From Chrysaora quinquecirrha (lineage: Eukaryota; Cnidaria; Scyphozoa; Semaeostomeae; Pelagiidae), in assembly GCA_014526335.1 (NCBI GenBank), contig JACTAT010000003.1, positions 849,431 through 913,430 on the forward strand: a stretch of DNA of 64,000 nt, in the 5' to 3' direction. The notes under the pieces were generated by a model that did not search any database, had not been told where the DNA came from, and saw only the letters and a program-made list of their open reading frames with translations. The position numbers and the translations under genes were made by a program. Positions 40,032 to 50,118 of this stretch are shown here, one piece after another (the first letter of the stretch is position 1; every line of letters starts with the position of its first letter).

Positions 40032-41708
40032 AAATGGTGATACAGAGAGATGACTGAAAATTCTGTGGACGACGTGGACGGCGTGGACCGACTTATAGAG
40101 AATGATTTTTTATATAATTAACAGGATACAATAGAATTAATTTTTATTGAATATAAATTTAAAATCAAACATTGTTAGTCGGTATTAGCGTTGAATTATT
40201 ATTATACAATATTATGGTTGAAATTTCAGTTAAATTTAGTGTAGTTAAATTTAGTTTAATTCTTAGACTTAGTTATTCCTTGTAGTATTGCAATCATCGT
40301 GTAACATTTTTGCATGTAGACGATAGTATTGTAAACTACTAGACCCCGTTGTGGGTGATGAATATATGAATTGAATTGAATTGAATATAATAGACAGCCC
40401 CCACTATGTGTGGACCGTGTGGATAGAATCAATGAGGGAATGGTGATACAGAGAGATGACTGAAAATTCTGTGGACGACGTGGACGGCGTGGACCGACTT
40501 ATAGAGAATGATTTTTTTTATAATAGACAGCCCCCACAATGTGTGGACCGTGTGGATAGAATCAACGAGGGAATGGTGATACAGAGAGATGACTGAAAAT
40601 TCTGTGGACGACGTGGACGGCGTGGACCGACTTATAGAGAATGATTTTTTATATAATAGACAGCCCCCACTATGTGTGGACCGTGTGGATAGAATCAATG
40701 AGGGAATGGTGATACAGAGAGATGACTGAAAATTCTGTGGACGACGTGGACGGCGTGGACAGACTTATAGAGAATGATTTTTTATATAATAGACCGCCCC
40801 CACTATGCGTGGACAACGTGGACAGAATCAGTCAGGGAATGGTGATACAGAGAGATGACTGAAAATTCTGTGGACGACGTGGACGGCGTGGACCGACTTA
40901 TAGAGAATGATTTTTTTTATAATAGACAGCCCCCACAATGTGTGGACCGTGTGGATAGAATCAATGAGGGAATGGTGATACAGAGAGATGACTGAAAATT
41001 CTGTGGACGACGTGGACGGTGTGGACCGACTTATACAGAATGATTTTTTATATAATAGACAGCCCCCACTATGTGTGGACCGTGTGGATAGAATCAATGA
41101 GGGAATGGTGATACAGAGAGAGGACTGAAAATTCTGTGGACGACGTGGACGGCGTGGACCGACTTATAGAGAATGATTTTTTTATAATAGACAGCCCCCA
41201 CAATGTGTGGACCGTGTGGATAGAATCAATGAGGGAATGGTGATACAGAGAGATGACTGAAAATTCTGTGGACGACGTGGACGGCGTGGACAGACTTATA
41301 GAGAATGATTTTTTATATAATAGACCGCCCCCACTATGCGTGGACAACGTGGACAGAATCAATGACGGAATGGTGATACAGAGAGATGACTGAAAATTCT
41401 GTGGACGACGTGGACGGCGTGGACAGACTTATAGAGAATGATTTTTTATATAATAGACCGCCCCCACTATGCGTGGACAACGTGGATAGAATCAGTCAGG
41501 GAATGGTGATACAGAGAGATGACTGAAAATTCTGTGGACGACGTGGACGACGTGGACCGACTTATAGAGAATGATTTTTTATATAATAGACAGCCCCCAC
41601 TATGTGTGGACCGTGTGGATAGAATCAATGAGGGAATGGTGATACAGAGAGATGACTGAAAATTCTGTGGACGACGTGGACGGCGTGGACAGACTTATAG
41701 AGAATGAC
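40032..41708. repeat. 133-bp minisatellite, about 11-12 units
   Basis: The unit contains 'ggtgatacagagagatgact', 'ctgtggacgacgtggacggc', 'gacttatagagaatgatttt' and 'cagcccccactatgtgtgga'. Starts of the 'gagggaatgg' word at 40434, 40567, 40700 and 40833 are 133 bp apart. The first unit is split by the insertion at 40119-40384. Long minus-strand frames are repeat artefacts. Confidence 0.95.
40119..40384 (+). mobile_element. 266-bp LINE 3' end inserted in the minisatellite
   Basis: It interrupts a unit precisely at 'atataat', which is duplicated on both sides (40112-40118 and 40385-40391), a 7-bp target-site duplication. The insert ends in (gaatt)n: 'tgaattgaattgaattga'. Known: severely 5'-truncated non-LTR retrotransposons leave a 3' UTR with a short tandem tail and a duplication. 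Confidence 0.75.
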
Positions 41709-41720
41709 AGACTTATAGAG

Positions 41721-41762
<42 letters not shown>

Positions 41763-41763
41763 T
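41721..41763. repeat. (AACT)n microsatellite
   Basis: About ten copies of aact directly after the minisatellite. Confidence 0.95.
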
Positions 41764-42555
41764 TCAGTACGGTGGGGGGATACCATGATGATCTTTTACT
41801 TGAAGTTGTTAAGGTGTTTTGTTAATTGATGTTCTGTGAAAGTTTTTCAAAGAACTCTGAGATGGCAGCCAAGTAAGTGACCGAAATTCTACTAAAACTG
41901 GAGGGAAATTAGCTATAACGCCCAATGCTTTTCATTGAGTTTTTTTATCGCCACAATTTTCGTGATTAATGTAATTAAATGATGATACAAGAGAAAGGAA
42001 TAGAGTCGTTCAATGTACAAGAATTTTCTTCACATAAATGTCATAGAGTTCATAACATAACAAAACGATAGCTTAAGTCTACTCTTTTTTAGTGGCACCT
42101 CGGATACCAATCTATTCAAGTTTTGCAGTTTCAATGTATCATAAAATTCTCAAACAAGCCAATTTCTGAAGTGCCACTCATTACAAACTTTGAGATTATT
42201 TAGCAAAACACTCATAAGCATGTCCGTTACGGCACACGATTTCTTCTGCCACTGCCCACTGCAGTATTTTGATTTTAGGTACTTTTCAAACAATTTATTT
42301 CCACCAAACAAACAGCACCAAAAGTTTAATTTAAAATAAACCTTTGCATATCTTAGCAATATATCCTCAAATACGAAAATGTAACAAAACTAAACAACAA
42401 AACAAAAGCCTTAGCCAAATTAACAAAACGAGTAATACTGAACTGAATAGCAGATTAACTCTTCAGTAATCAAACAAGTGGAAAATTTGGAACATTAAAG
42501 TAACAAAACCTGGTTTAACAATGGCTTCTTATTACATTCTTAATTACTTAACCAA
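41764..42555. other. Intergenic, no feature seen
   Basis: AT-rich sequence. A minus-strand frame (42150-42359) shows no domain. Confidence 0.35.
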
Positions 42556-43262
42556 CCGGGGTAATGTCTGTGCAGTACAGTGGAGGCTGTGCAGTACAGT
42601 GGAGGCTCTTCAGTACAGTGGAGGGATAACGTCAGTACAGTGGAGGTTATAGCGCCATCGTGCTGCTTTCCACAAGCTATTTCGTTGTGTTGTTTTATTG
42701 ACTGAGAAATGAAGGAGGCCTTTTTTCTTACTTGTCTGAAGTTATGCCAAGATAAACATAGATGGATGAAGAATGTAAATTAAACAGCGTCTTGCTTCTC
42801 CATCCTTACGATCTTTTTTGGAAAGATCTTCATCGACATCCTCATCATCTTTCAACTTCTCCAAAACTAGGCAAGCTTCCAAACTTTCTAAATAACAATC
42901 AAAGTAGCTTTTCGGGCTACTACTTTTTGAGGGAGCTTCAAGCAAAAAGGATTTACATCTTGGCATAACTTCAGAGTAAGAAAAAAAGGCCTCCTTCATT
43001 TCTCAGTCAATAAAACAACACAACAAAATAGCTTTTGGAAAGCAGCACGATGGCGCTATAACCTCCACTGTACTGACGTTATCCCTCCGCAGTACTGAAC
43101 AGCTTCCACTGTACTGATGTTATCCCTCCGCTGTACTTAACAGCCTCCACTGTGCTCAATGTTATCCCCCCACACGCATCATGTTATCCCTCCACTGTAC
43201 TGAACAGCCTCCACTGTACTGCACAGCCTCCATTGTAGTGCACTGCACAGACATTACCCCGG
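42556..43262. mobile_element. Foldback element next to the HECT stop codon
   Basis: Long inverted arms of about 200 bp or more: 'ccggggtaatgtctgtgcag' (left) and its inverse 'ctgcacagacattaccccgg' (right), continuing through 'tatagcgccatcgtgctgct' and 'ttctcagtcaataaaacaac'. The outer part of each arm carries direct repeats of 'cagtacagtggagg' or its inverse 'cctccactgtactg'. The 200-bp interior has a frame on each strand but no transposase signature. The right end is 24 bp from the stop codon of the HECT gene, so transcripts of that gene should carry it. Confidence 0.8.
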
Positions 43263-43285
43263 GTGTTAACATTAGTTATGAATTT

Positions 43286-44827
43286 CTAAATACTTCCAAA
43301 TCCTGCACCAAATTTCACGGCAACTTCCAAGTTCTTAATTGTATCTTCCAAAGGCAAAATGATATACAGGCCACAGGTTGAAATGCGTAAAACATCCTTT
43401 TCGAAAAATACTTCGATAGGTTTATCGAAACCAAATGGGGGAATGCTTTCGCAGCTTGTGAATAGGAAAAGTAACTGCTCCAGAGTAACACCATCCACAT
43501 CTCCGTTACCAACTTCTGCAAAATACACTTCCAAATCACAAATCAAATTATTGATCGTGGAGAAGTTATTTGAACCCTTTTCCGCGGTGTTTTGAAATTT
43601 CAGTAATCCAAGGAATTCAGTTAAACTTAAACTTTTGTTGCTTGGTAGAAAGAAGGACTTAAGATACTGGAAATATTTGTGAGCAGCAAGAACAGGACTG
43701 ATACTTAAAATGCCATCCTTGAACTGTTGAATAGAGCTCGCGTTTTTGAATAACACGTAGCTCAAGGCAAATAGTTTTTGGCATTCCTCTGTCGTGCCAA
43801 CAGGATTTATTTCCATTTCAAATAGATCATCTTTGTTGCCCTTGGAGATGTTGTCAAGCTTAAATTTCAGTTCTGCATCATCAACAGTTAAAACTGTTGA
43901 TTGTGGAGATTGGTGTCCAAACAAGTAATCGACCAATGCTCTATGAAGGCAATGTGGTCCCCTACCAATATGTAATATAGCCACAGCAACAAGCTGCCCT
44001 AATTTGTAATAATCTTGGTGAACGATTCTCTCAGGAACAGACTTTAAGCATAAGGCATTCTGATTTCCAAATGTTATTCCTGAAATAAGACCGAACCTGT
44101 TCATGGCTAAGGTTAGAAACTCCCTCCATGGGCCTGCACCAGTGCCAGCCTCTCCAGCAAACCGAATATGTACCTCATGCTTTGATAAATCAAAGTTTTG
44201 TTTGAAAATCAATGGCCAAAATCGATCTTCATCCCTTTGCACGATTACATGTTTAATTTCTTTACACCGTCCCTCATACACTGCTTTTGCATCTTTCAAG
44301 TCAGGTTGAATAACCTCATCATCTTGCGATAGTGCTTCGTCTTCATTTCTATTGCTCAAGCAGGAGTTTCTCATAAATCTCTCCACTTCTGCTTGACCAA
44401 ATTCATCAGCGGCTTCCCTCAAATTGGTTTTGGCTTCTGTAGAAGTGCATGTGCTAGGATGCTCATTGTTCACCACAGCGTCTTTCTCAGTCAATTGACT
44501 TTCTGCACTGGCTTCTTCTTCTGTAGAAGTTCCTGCGCTAGGATTCCCGTTGCTTGCCATAGCATCTTCCTCAGTTAATTCAGTTTCTTCATTGGCTTCT
44601 TCTTCTGTACAAGCAAAAGTGCTAGGCTGCCTGTTGTTCACTGCAGCATCTTCTTCAGTTAATTCAGTGTAATCAGACAAGGTAGGTGATCCTATTGAAT
44701 GTCTGAATCTTAATGGACGTCTTGAAGGCCTGGTGAAGTACCTTATTCTTGCTTCACGTAAATTCAACTCTGGTGTAGTTTCAGATGTTGCTGCGGAATC
44801 TTCCCCAGGTTTGTTGTTCATCCAATG
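43286..44827 (-). CDS. HECT gene last exon: acidic repeats and complete HECT domain
   Basis: 1542 nt after acceptor atgatag. First about 130 residues: ETTPELNL, then three copies of a roughly 33-residue acidic repeat (LTEEDA...N-x-x-PS...TEEEA). HECT N-lobe: VHIRFAGEAGTGAGPWREFL. C-lobe: LLFLFTSCESIPPFGF and RISTCGLYIILPL, with the expected catalytic Cys 28 residues before the C-terminus, ending in GAGFGSI. Length and motifs indicate an intact domain. Confidence 0.85.
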   Translation of the reverse strand, partial: HWMNNKPGEDSAATSETTPELNLREARIRYFTRPSRRPLRFRHSIGSPTLSDYTELTEEDAAVNNRQPSTFACTEEEANEETELTEEDAMASNGNPSAGTSTEEEASAESQLTEKDAVVNNEHPSTCTSTEAKTNLREAADEFGQAEVERFMRNSCLSNRNEDEALSQDDEVIQPDLKDAKAVYEGRCKEIKHVIVQRDEDRFWPLIFKQNFDLSKHEVHIRFAGEAGTGAGPWREFLTLAMNRFGLISGITFGNQNALCLKSVPERIVHQDYYKLGQLVAVAILHIGRGPHCLHRALVDYLFGHQSPQSTVLTVDDAELKFKLDNISKGNKDDLFEMEINPVGTTEECQKLFALSYVLFKNASSIQQFKDGILSISPVLAAHKYFQYLKSFFLPSNKSLSLTEFLGLLKFQNTAEKGSNNFSTINNLICDLEVYFAEVGNGDVDGVTLEQLLFLFTSCESIPPFGFDKPIEVFFEKDVLRISTCGLYIILPLEDTIKNLEVAVKFGAGFGSI

Positions 44828-47414
44828 CTATCATGAAAGTTAGATTGAAATTAAATATTTGTCAAAAATAGGGAAATCATAGAACAACACCAGCCTCAAT
44901 ATCCAGGCATACACTCCCCTGCTATTTGTCATTTCAATATTAGTGTTCTCAAAATAACTTACGTTTTCATGGTTGCAAGAGTACTGTTCGCCACTATTCC
45001 TTCTTAATCCACTCAATGATGATCCACTTAAGTTCAACTCTGGTGTAGTTTCATTTGTTGCTGTAGAAAGTTCTCCAGGTTTGCGGGTTCCCTCAGCATG
45101 TGTAGTTGGAGATAACTGAAATAAGTAAAATAATTAGGAATTATCATCAGTCTTTTTCCAACATCTTTAGGTTGAATCGGTTGAACCTGGAAGGGGATCA
45201 CAATTTGTGATGATCAAAAAACGATTTCCATAAATCAAAATCAAATTTGCAAAAAGTATATCTGTTATTAAATCAAGCAAAAGGAAGGAAAATGATAAAT
45301 ATTAGGTCAATTTTTCTAAACTCAATCCATGTAAAAAGTAAACCCCTTAAATTATATGACATGTACAGTATATACATATATGAAATGAGATGTGAGAACA
45401 ACTTAAAGAACAGGTTCTTAAACATTCAAGAACCATGCGTTACTAATCATAGTAGCAGTAATTAAAACATTGCTTAAGGTCAGCTGACCAAGTTTGTATT
45501 TGATTAAGTGATATACTTCAGAATGATATATTGTTGTTTATAGCTCCTGTAATATAAAGAAAACTTACAATTGCTGGGTTTGAATTTTTTCTTCGGTCAC
45601 AATTCAAGCTTTCCTGGAATTCTATATCTTGTGTGCACCTCAAACATGTAGTTCCAGGTAACATAGAGCAGGAGCACGTATGACAAACAAGAGATTTGTT
45701 GCATGTTTCTCTGATAGTTGATGAGCCTGAGTTATTTGTGTTTGAATAAGGATCTACATCAAAATCTTCGTCACTTGACATTTCACACTCTGCTAACATT
45801 GCCTTGAACTGCAGTTTTGTGTATGCTATTGGAACAAATAGATATATATGAACTGCTTTCTTTTTATCTTTCATTTTCAAGAAGTAATTCTCTAGGTTGG
45901 TGAATGATTCTTTGACCTTTTTACCAGAGTAGGTGCCCAGATAAGAAGCAGTATGATCGGCCACTTTAAATTTCTGTCTGCATATTGAATGTAATTCATC
46001 ATATAGTGCCTGCCGTTTTACTTCCATACTAAAGCCTTTATTCAATTTATGCACATATTTATTTTTTTCAAGACACTTCAGTCCAAATTGCACTGTAAGG
46101 TTTGGTTTCACTGTTACTGGTTTTTGTGACACATTCAGTCGTGAAGTGTGTGTTCTCCGTATTCGCAATTTTAATTCCTCAACTTTTTCACGATAATTTG
46201 TAGTGGCAGTGGTTGTAGAAATCTGATCTTTAGGAAATGTTTCATGAAAAGACAAAAGATCACCATAGAGTAGACCCATTTGCAATAGAATTTCATCGCT
46301 GCATTTATGAGCAACACTATCATCAATTTTGTTTAACTTGAATTGCGGAAGTAAATAACCACATCCTCGTAGGCAGAAATTCATCAATCTGATAAAAGCA
46401 AGAATAATTAATTCAACAGTTAGAACAAACCTCCTTTGATGAAACATTCCAGGCAGCTAGGTTTTTGTATAATTTTTTTTCACAAATAGGTTATATTTTA
46501 TTAAAGATATGTTTTAGTATCATGACATTGTCATATATGTTTGGTATTTTAGTATGAGCCCTCTGCGTGAGCATAAATGATCATGCTTTCAATTTGAAAA
46601 AAAATTCTAAAAAGTAGGAAGAACGCCCTTCAATTGGGGTACACTCTTTTTTTATAAGAAACCCGTGTATAAGAAACTCAGTACTGAGATCAATATTGGT
46701 TAAGAAACTTTCAGTACTCCACACAAAATGAAAAGAAACTGGCAGGTCTCAACAATCTTTAGAATTAGAAATATAGCATCAAAAAACGAACTTCTGTTAC
46801 ACCATAAGTGTTTATTTTTACAAAAGACAAAAGAACAGCTGATGTAAACGCGAATTGTATTGCTTCTTCTATTGGTAAAATTTTAGTGTCAATTACTGGT
46901 TCTGGCACTAAAAAATTTTGATCCCTAAGAAACTGCTAAGAAACTTTCAGTACCAAAATTGTCCAAAAGCTAAGAAACTTTGAGTACTGAAAAAAATCTT
47001 AGTTTCTTATAAAAAAAAGAGTGTACTGAAATTATCAATCGAACTAGAAATCAGAAAAAGTTTACAATTGTGAGTGAGAATTAGATTAATTTTCTACTAA
47101 TAAAGCTACTAAAACTATAAAAGCCCTCTTCTTTGACTTTTGGTGGTTGAGAGGATGGTCAAAAAGTTTCTATTTTACAGTAGCTAGGTACATTCCTATT
47201 CAGTCCAATTTAGATAAAAGGGCCTAGGCCTACTCTGTTCTTGTTGAATTAATGTTTTTTAAAACTAAATAAAGCACTCTTGGTTGGTCACAAAAGCTTC
47301 TATTCAGTCCGAATCACTTTTTAATGAATTGCTTACCTTTTGATACACAGCATTATTTTCCACAAGTCCAGACATCAGCAGATCATCTTCCTGCACGTGG
47401 CTGCTTTCCGCCAT
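43286..47414 (-). CDS. HECT-type E3 ubiquitin ligase (gene model, at least 4 coding exons)
   Basis: Predicted E3 ligase of about 840 residues that transfers ubiquitin through a catalytic Cys. Coding exons: 47414-47337, 46388-45569, 45115-44963 and 44827-43286. It resembles the HECT proteins often labelled 'G2/M phase-specific E3 ubiquitin ligase-like' in invertebrate genomes (recognition from memory). N-terminal half: a possible zinc-binding segment FCLRGCGYLL and a C-x2-C-x9-C-x2-C zinc-ribbon-like cluster (CHTC...CLRC). Then acidic repeats, then the HECT domain. Exons 2-4 join in phase 0. Exon 1 ends in phase 0 while exon 2 needs phase 2, so either a small exon between them was missed or translation starts at the Met in exon 2 (46384). 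Confidence 0.8.
44963..45115 (-). CDS. HECT gene exon 3
   Basis: 153 nt, phase 0 to 0, acceptor tatttcag, donor AAC|gtaagt. Encodes LSPTTHAEGTRKPGE, ATNETTPELNLSGSS and LRRNSGEQYSCNHEN. KPGE-x-x-x-AT-x-ETTPELNL is repeated at the start of the next exon (KPGEDSAATSETTPELNL), implying an internal exon-end duplication. Confidence 0.75.
45569..46388 (-). CDS. HECT gene exon 2: N-terminal region with zinc-ribbon-like cluster
   Basis: 820 nt after acceptor ttttatcag, donor ATT|gtaagt. Encodes MNFCLRGCGYLLPQFKLNK, a helical region, a basic segment (KLRIRRTHTSRLNVSQK), KKVKESFTNLENYFLKMKDK, an acidic patch (EMSSDEDFDVDP) and CHTCSCSMLPGTTCLRC. It continues in frame into the next exon (NPAI|LSPT). 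Confidence 0.75.
46389..47336. other. HECT gene intron 1
   Basis: Holds the MITE at 46643-47027. The remainder is AT-rich. A small coding exon that would repair the phase could lie here, but I could not identify it. Confidence 0.4.
46643..47027. mobile_element. MITE in HECT intron 1
   Basis: About 385 bp with inverted termini 'tacactctttttttataaga' + aac (left) and 'gtttcttataaaaaaaagag' + tgta (right). The interior has repeated 'taagaaactttcagtact' words in both orientations. Confidence 0.8.
47337..47414 (-). CDS. HECT gene exon 1
   Basis: 26 codons from an ATG in good context (acaagATGGcgg): MAESSHVQEDDLLMSGLVEN then NAVYQK and donor AAG|gtaagc. The position just inside the palindrome cluster fits a first coding exon. 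The phase to the next recognised exon does not match, see the gene entry. Confidence 0.6.
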
Positions 47415-47465
47415 CTTGTCAATAACAATTCTTGTCCTCGTGCTCGTCCGTTAAACCATCTTTAA

Positions 47466-47770
47466 TCAAGCGGCCGCTTATCTAAATCAAGCGGCCGCTT
47501 ATTTAAACAGGCGGCCGCTTATCTTAAACAGGCGGCCGCTTATCTTAAACAAGCGGCCGCTTATTTAAACAGGCGGCCGCTCATCTTAAACAAGCGGCCG
47601 CTTATCTCCATTCGAGCCAGAAGATCAATTTACAGACCAAAAACAACAACTTACAGACCAGAAAGACAATTTGTAGACCGGAAAACAATATGCAGAACAC
47701 GTGAGTGAAGAACAAGCGGCCGCCTATCTTAAAACAGGCGGCCGCCTATCATGATAAGCGGCCGCCTATT
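47466..47770. promoter_or_regulatory. Ten GCGGCCGC palindromes upstream of the HECT gene
   Basis: GCGGCCGC occurs at 47470, 47491, 47511, 47532, 47553, 47573, 47594 (spacings 21, 20, 21, 21, 20, 21) and again at 47715, 47738 and 47758. Most are extended to AAGCGGCCGCTT or AGGCGGCCGC with linkers such as tatcttaaaca. It begins 55 bp upstream of the first ATG. Either a short tandem repeat or a phased array of protein-binding sites; CpG-rich in AT-rich DNA. Confidence 0.6.
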
Positions 47771-48337
47771 TTGCCGCCAGTCGTACCGCCAGTCTTAGAT
47801 AAGGACTAAGTTGTCCAAATCAGCCACGGTATGGGGGAGGGGGCAGCTAAGCCTAGTTTTAAGCAGGGACGTGCCACTTTGTTTTAAAATTGGGAACCAT
47901 AATTGCACACATGTCTGAGAAAAATATGACCAAAAACTCCGCATATCGTGGAAAAATATGTCCCGAAATCCCGAAAACATGATTAAAACTATGCCCATAA
48001 TTCCGCGTTAGGTAATGTGGGTGAAGAGTAAAATCAAGGCATATAGCTATATCAACGGCAACCTTGCTTAGTCCAAAAAGTTGCCAGTTCTGCTGGAATA
48101 TTCATTTGTTAACGCTTAGCTTGCCTCCTAATACTTTAGAATGTCCATGATTCTGCACATATTTCTAAAAATCATACCAAAAATTCCGCGCTTTTTAGAA
48201 AAAAAGATACTCTCAAATAATGGCATGTCCCCGTACCTAAAATCTATTAAGTTACGCCTCCCTAAGAGGGAGGTATAACTAAGCATAGAGAAGGTGGAGA
48301 AATAAATTGGAGAACGAATGACAAAGTTGCTAATGTA
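47771..48337. other. Intergenic, no feature seen
   Basis: No coding signature. Two phrases about decay-prone AT text (aattccg...) recur but no family was recognised. Confidence 0.3.
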
Positions 48338-48520
48338 ACAAACCCATTGATTAGTTTGTGACCTTGTTGCAGAACACCAAGATCTACTGTTCTGCAAACG
48401 GGCTTCCTTCCCAGAATGTATAATTGCTCTGTACGTTGATGATAATCGCTGTAATCTTTGCATCAGCTATGATTCTTCTTTCCATGCCAAGTGGTTGAAG
48501 ACAAAGTGTTAAAATGAAAT
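48338..48520 (-). pseudogene. Dead copy of the receptor discoidin 1 first exon
   Basis: Matches 34447-34604 and its flanks (gaaatggattgacggataat). Encodes [17 protein letters not shown], then a 4-nt insertion shifts the frame. [20 protein letters not shown] and TNQWV follow in another frame. The acceptor is destroyed: aacag|tttgtc in the source is aacac|tttgtc here. Same strand as the source. Confidence 0.85.
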
Positions 48521-49189
48521 GAAATGGATTGACGGATAATACTCTTAGGTGCCAATCTGCAAAAATAGTGGTACCAGTGGCATCGGAACCCATCGGAACC
48601 GGAACCGGAAATTTAAATGAGTCGGTGCCAACAACAGTTGTCAATAGATGCCCATGGAATTCTTAGAAAACCTTTCAACAATACTGATAAAGTTACAGCT
48701 TTGTAGTAATTGATAGCTGCACCGGTGCCTTGTCTTATGAAGTACTCGGGTACAGAGGTTGATATTGCTTCTGTTGCTGTTATTACGTCGGTAAAATTAG
48801 AGAAACTGATTTTAGTTTGTGACGACACAATACAACAACAACCACTTTTGAGATTCGAGTTTGTGAGTGAAGCCGCAGGCAACATGTCATGAGATGAGAC
48901 GGGTACAAAAAAATGTCATGCTAAGTGCTAAACGGTAGTACCACACCATGTGGTACCGGTGCCAAGAAACCGACTGTCATTCCACTCTGATCTGAACACT
49001 TCAAGAAATTTTGAGTACTGGACAAATAAAATCTAGCTCTGTGGCGTAACGGACTAAATTTGCCTTTAATTAAAAACCTGAGGGCCCCAAGCAGGGCCCA
49101 AGCAAAAGCAAAAATTTGTCTTTGTCATTTTGAAGGGACCTCGAGTCTAATAGACATCTCAGACAGAGTGTCTTTATTATAAACTGGTG

Positions 49190-49618
49190 CTAATAACCTG
49201 GGGGTCCGAACTGAAAAATACCTATAGGCCCCGACTTTCTCCGTCACTCTTACGAACTTATGAGTGCTAAAGATTCCCAAATATTCTATTTTGGATTCAG
49301 ATTTATAGACGGTTTGTGATTATGAATAAGGTCCATTGTTTCAATATTACATAGACACATTGTACGATAGATGTCGCTGCGGTGTTTTATTTCAGTCTCA
49401 GCTCGAGTAATTAAGTTGAAAATGAAAACCATTACAAAATTGTTATAAATTGCAAGGATAAATTTACTGTAAAAATGGCTGGAGTTTGAGTCTTTTTAAT
49501 CGGTCTTATTGCTATTGAATCTGAAATACAAGTGGACATGCCTTGCTGCAACAAATAGTAAGTAAACTTGGCCGAGTTTGTTACCAATGTTAGTTTATCC
49601 ATATTGCTGTTATTAAAG
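49190..49618 (+). pseudogene. Dead inverted copy of receptor promoter and signal exon
   Basis: Plus-strand counterpart of 38700-38300 at roughly 85 percent identity by eye. The ATG is kept at about 49475, but codon 5 is TGA and there is a 1-nt insertion before 'aaatacaagtggacatgcct'. The donor gtaagt survives. It covers upstream sequence, exon 1 and the start of the intron. Confidence 0.85.
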
Positions 49619-50118
49619 ATATTCCAACATTCGAGATGGGGTTGCAGACATTTAGATGTGGATCAAATTTTTATGCTGCCAGTGCCAGCTCTATGGAAGA
49701 TACATAAAATTTAATGAAATTGAAAATGAATCTGGCAAGCGAGAATATCTGATCAAGGAAGAATAACACAAATATCGGAAGGGCAAGGTATTTGCAATAA
49801 TGCAGACTATACCCCAAGTTTTTTCCCCGAATGGATAGCTGACGAAATCTGGCAACCTTACATTGCAGAGACGTTGGAAGGAAATGTAATAGCATTTATT
49901 GCACTACATATCAGTGATAAACAGATGTATTAACTTAAGAAGTGCAAGAGTGGATAAAACTTACCAATGTAAAGGTATATACACCATTTTACTCGACTTC
50001 TCTCTACTGTCCATTCAACAGAAATATCCAACAATTACTAACTTGGTATGCGTGCGCAGTTTTGGATAAATTATCCCATTAAATTACAAAGTAAGGAATA
50101 CAATGTGGACGTTATAAA

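Noticed and set aside
40429..41362. Ser/Thr/His-rich 89-97-codon frames on the minus strand
   Set aside because: They are by-products of the 133-bp minisatellite, repeating with the same period.
42742..42999. Coding frame inside the foldback element (Lys/Glu/Asp-rich, 85 codons)
   Set aside because: It overlaps an opposite-strand frame and includes arm sequence. No transposase motif is present, so it is left as element interior.
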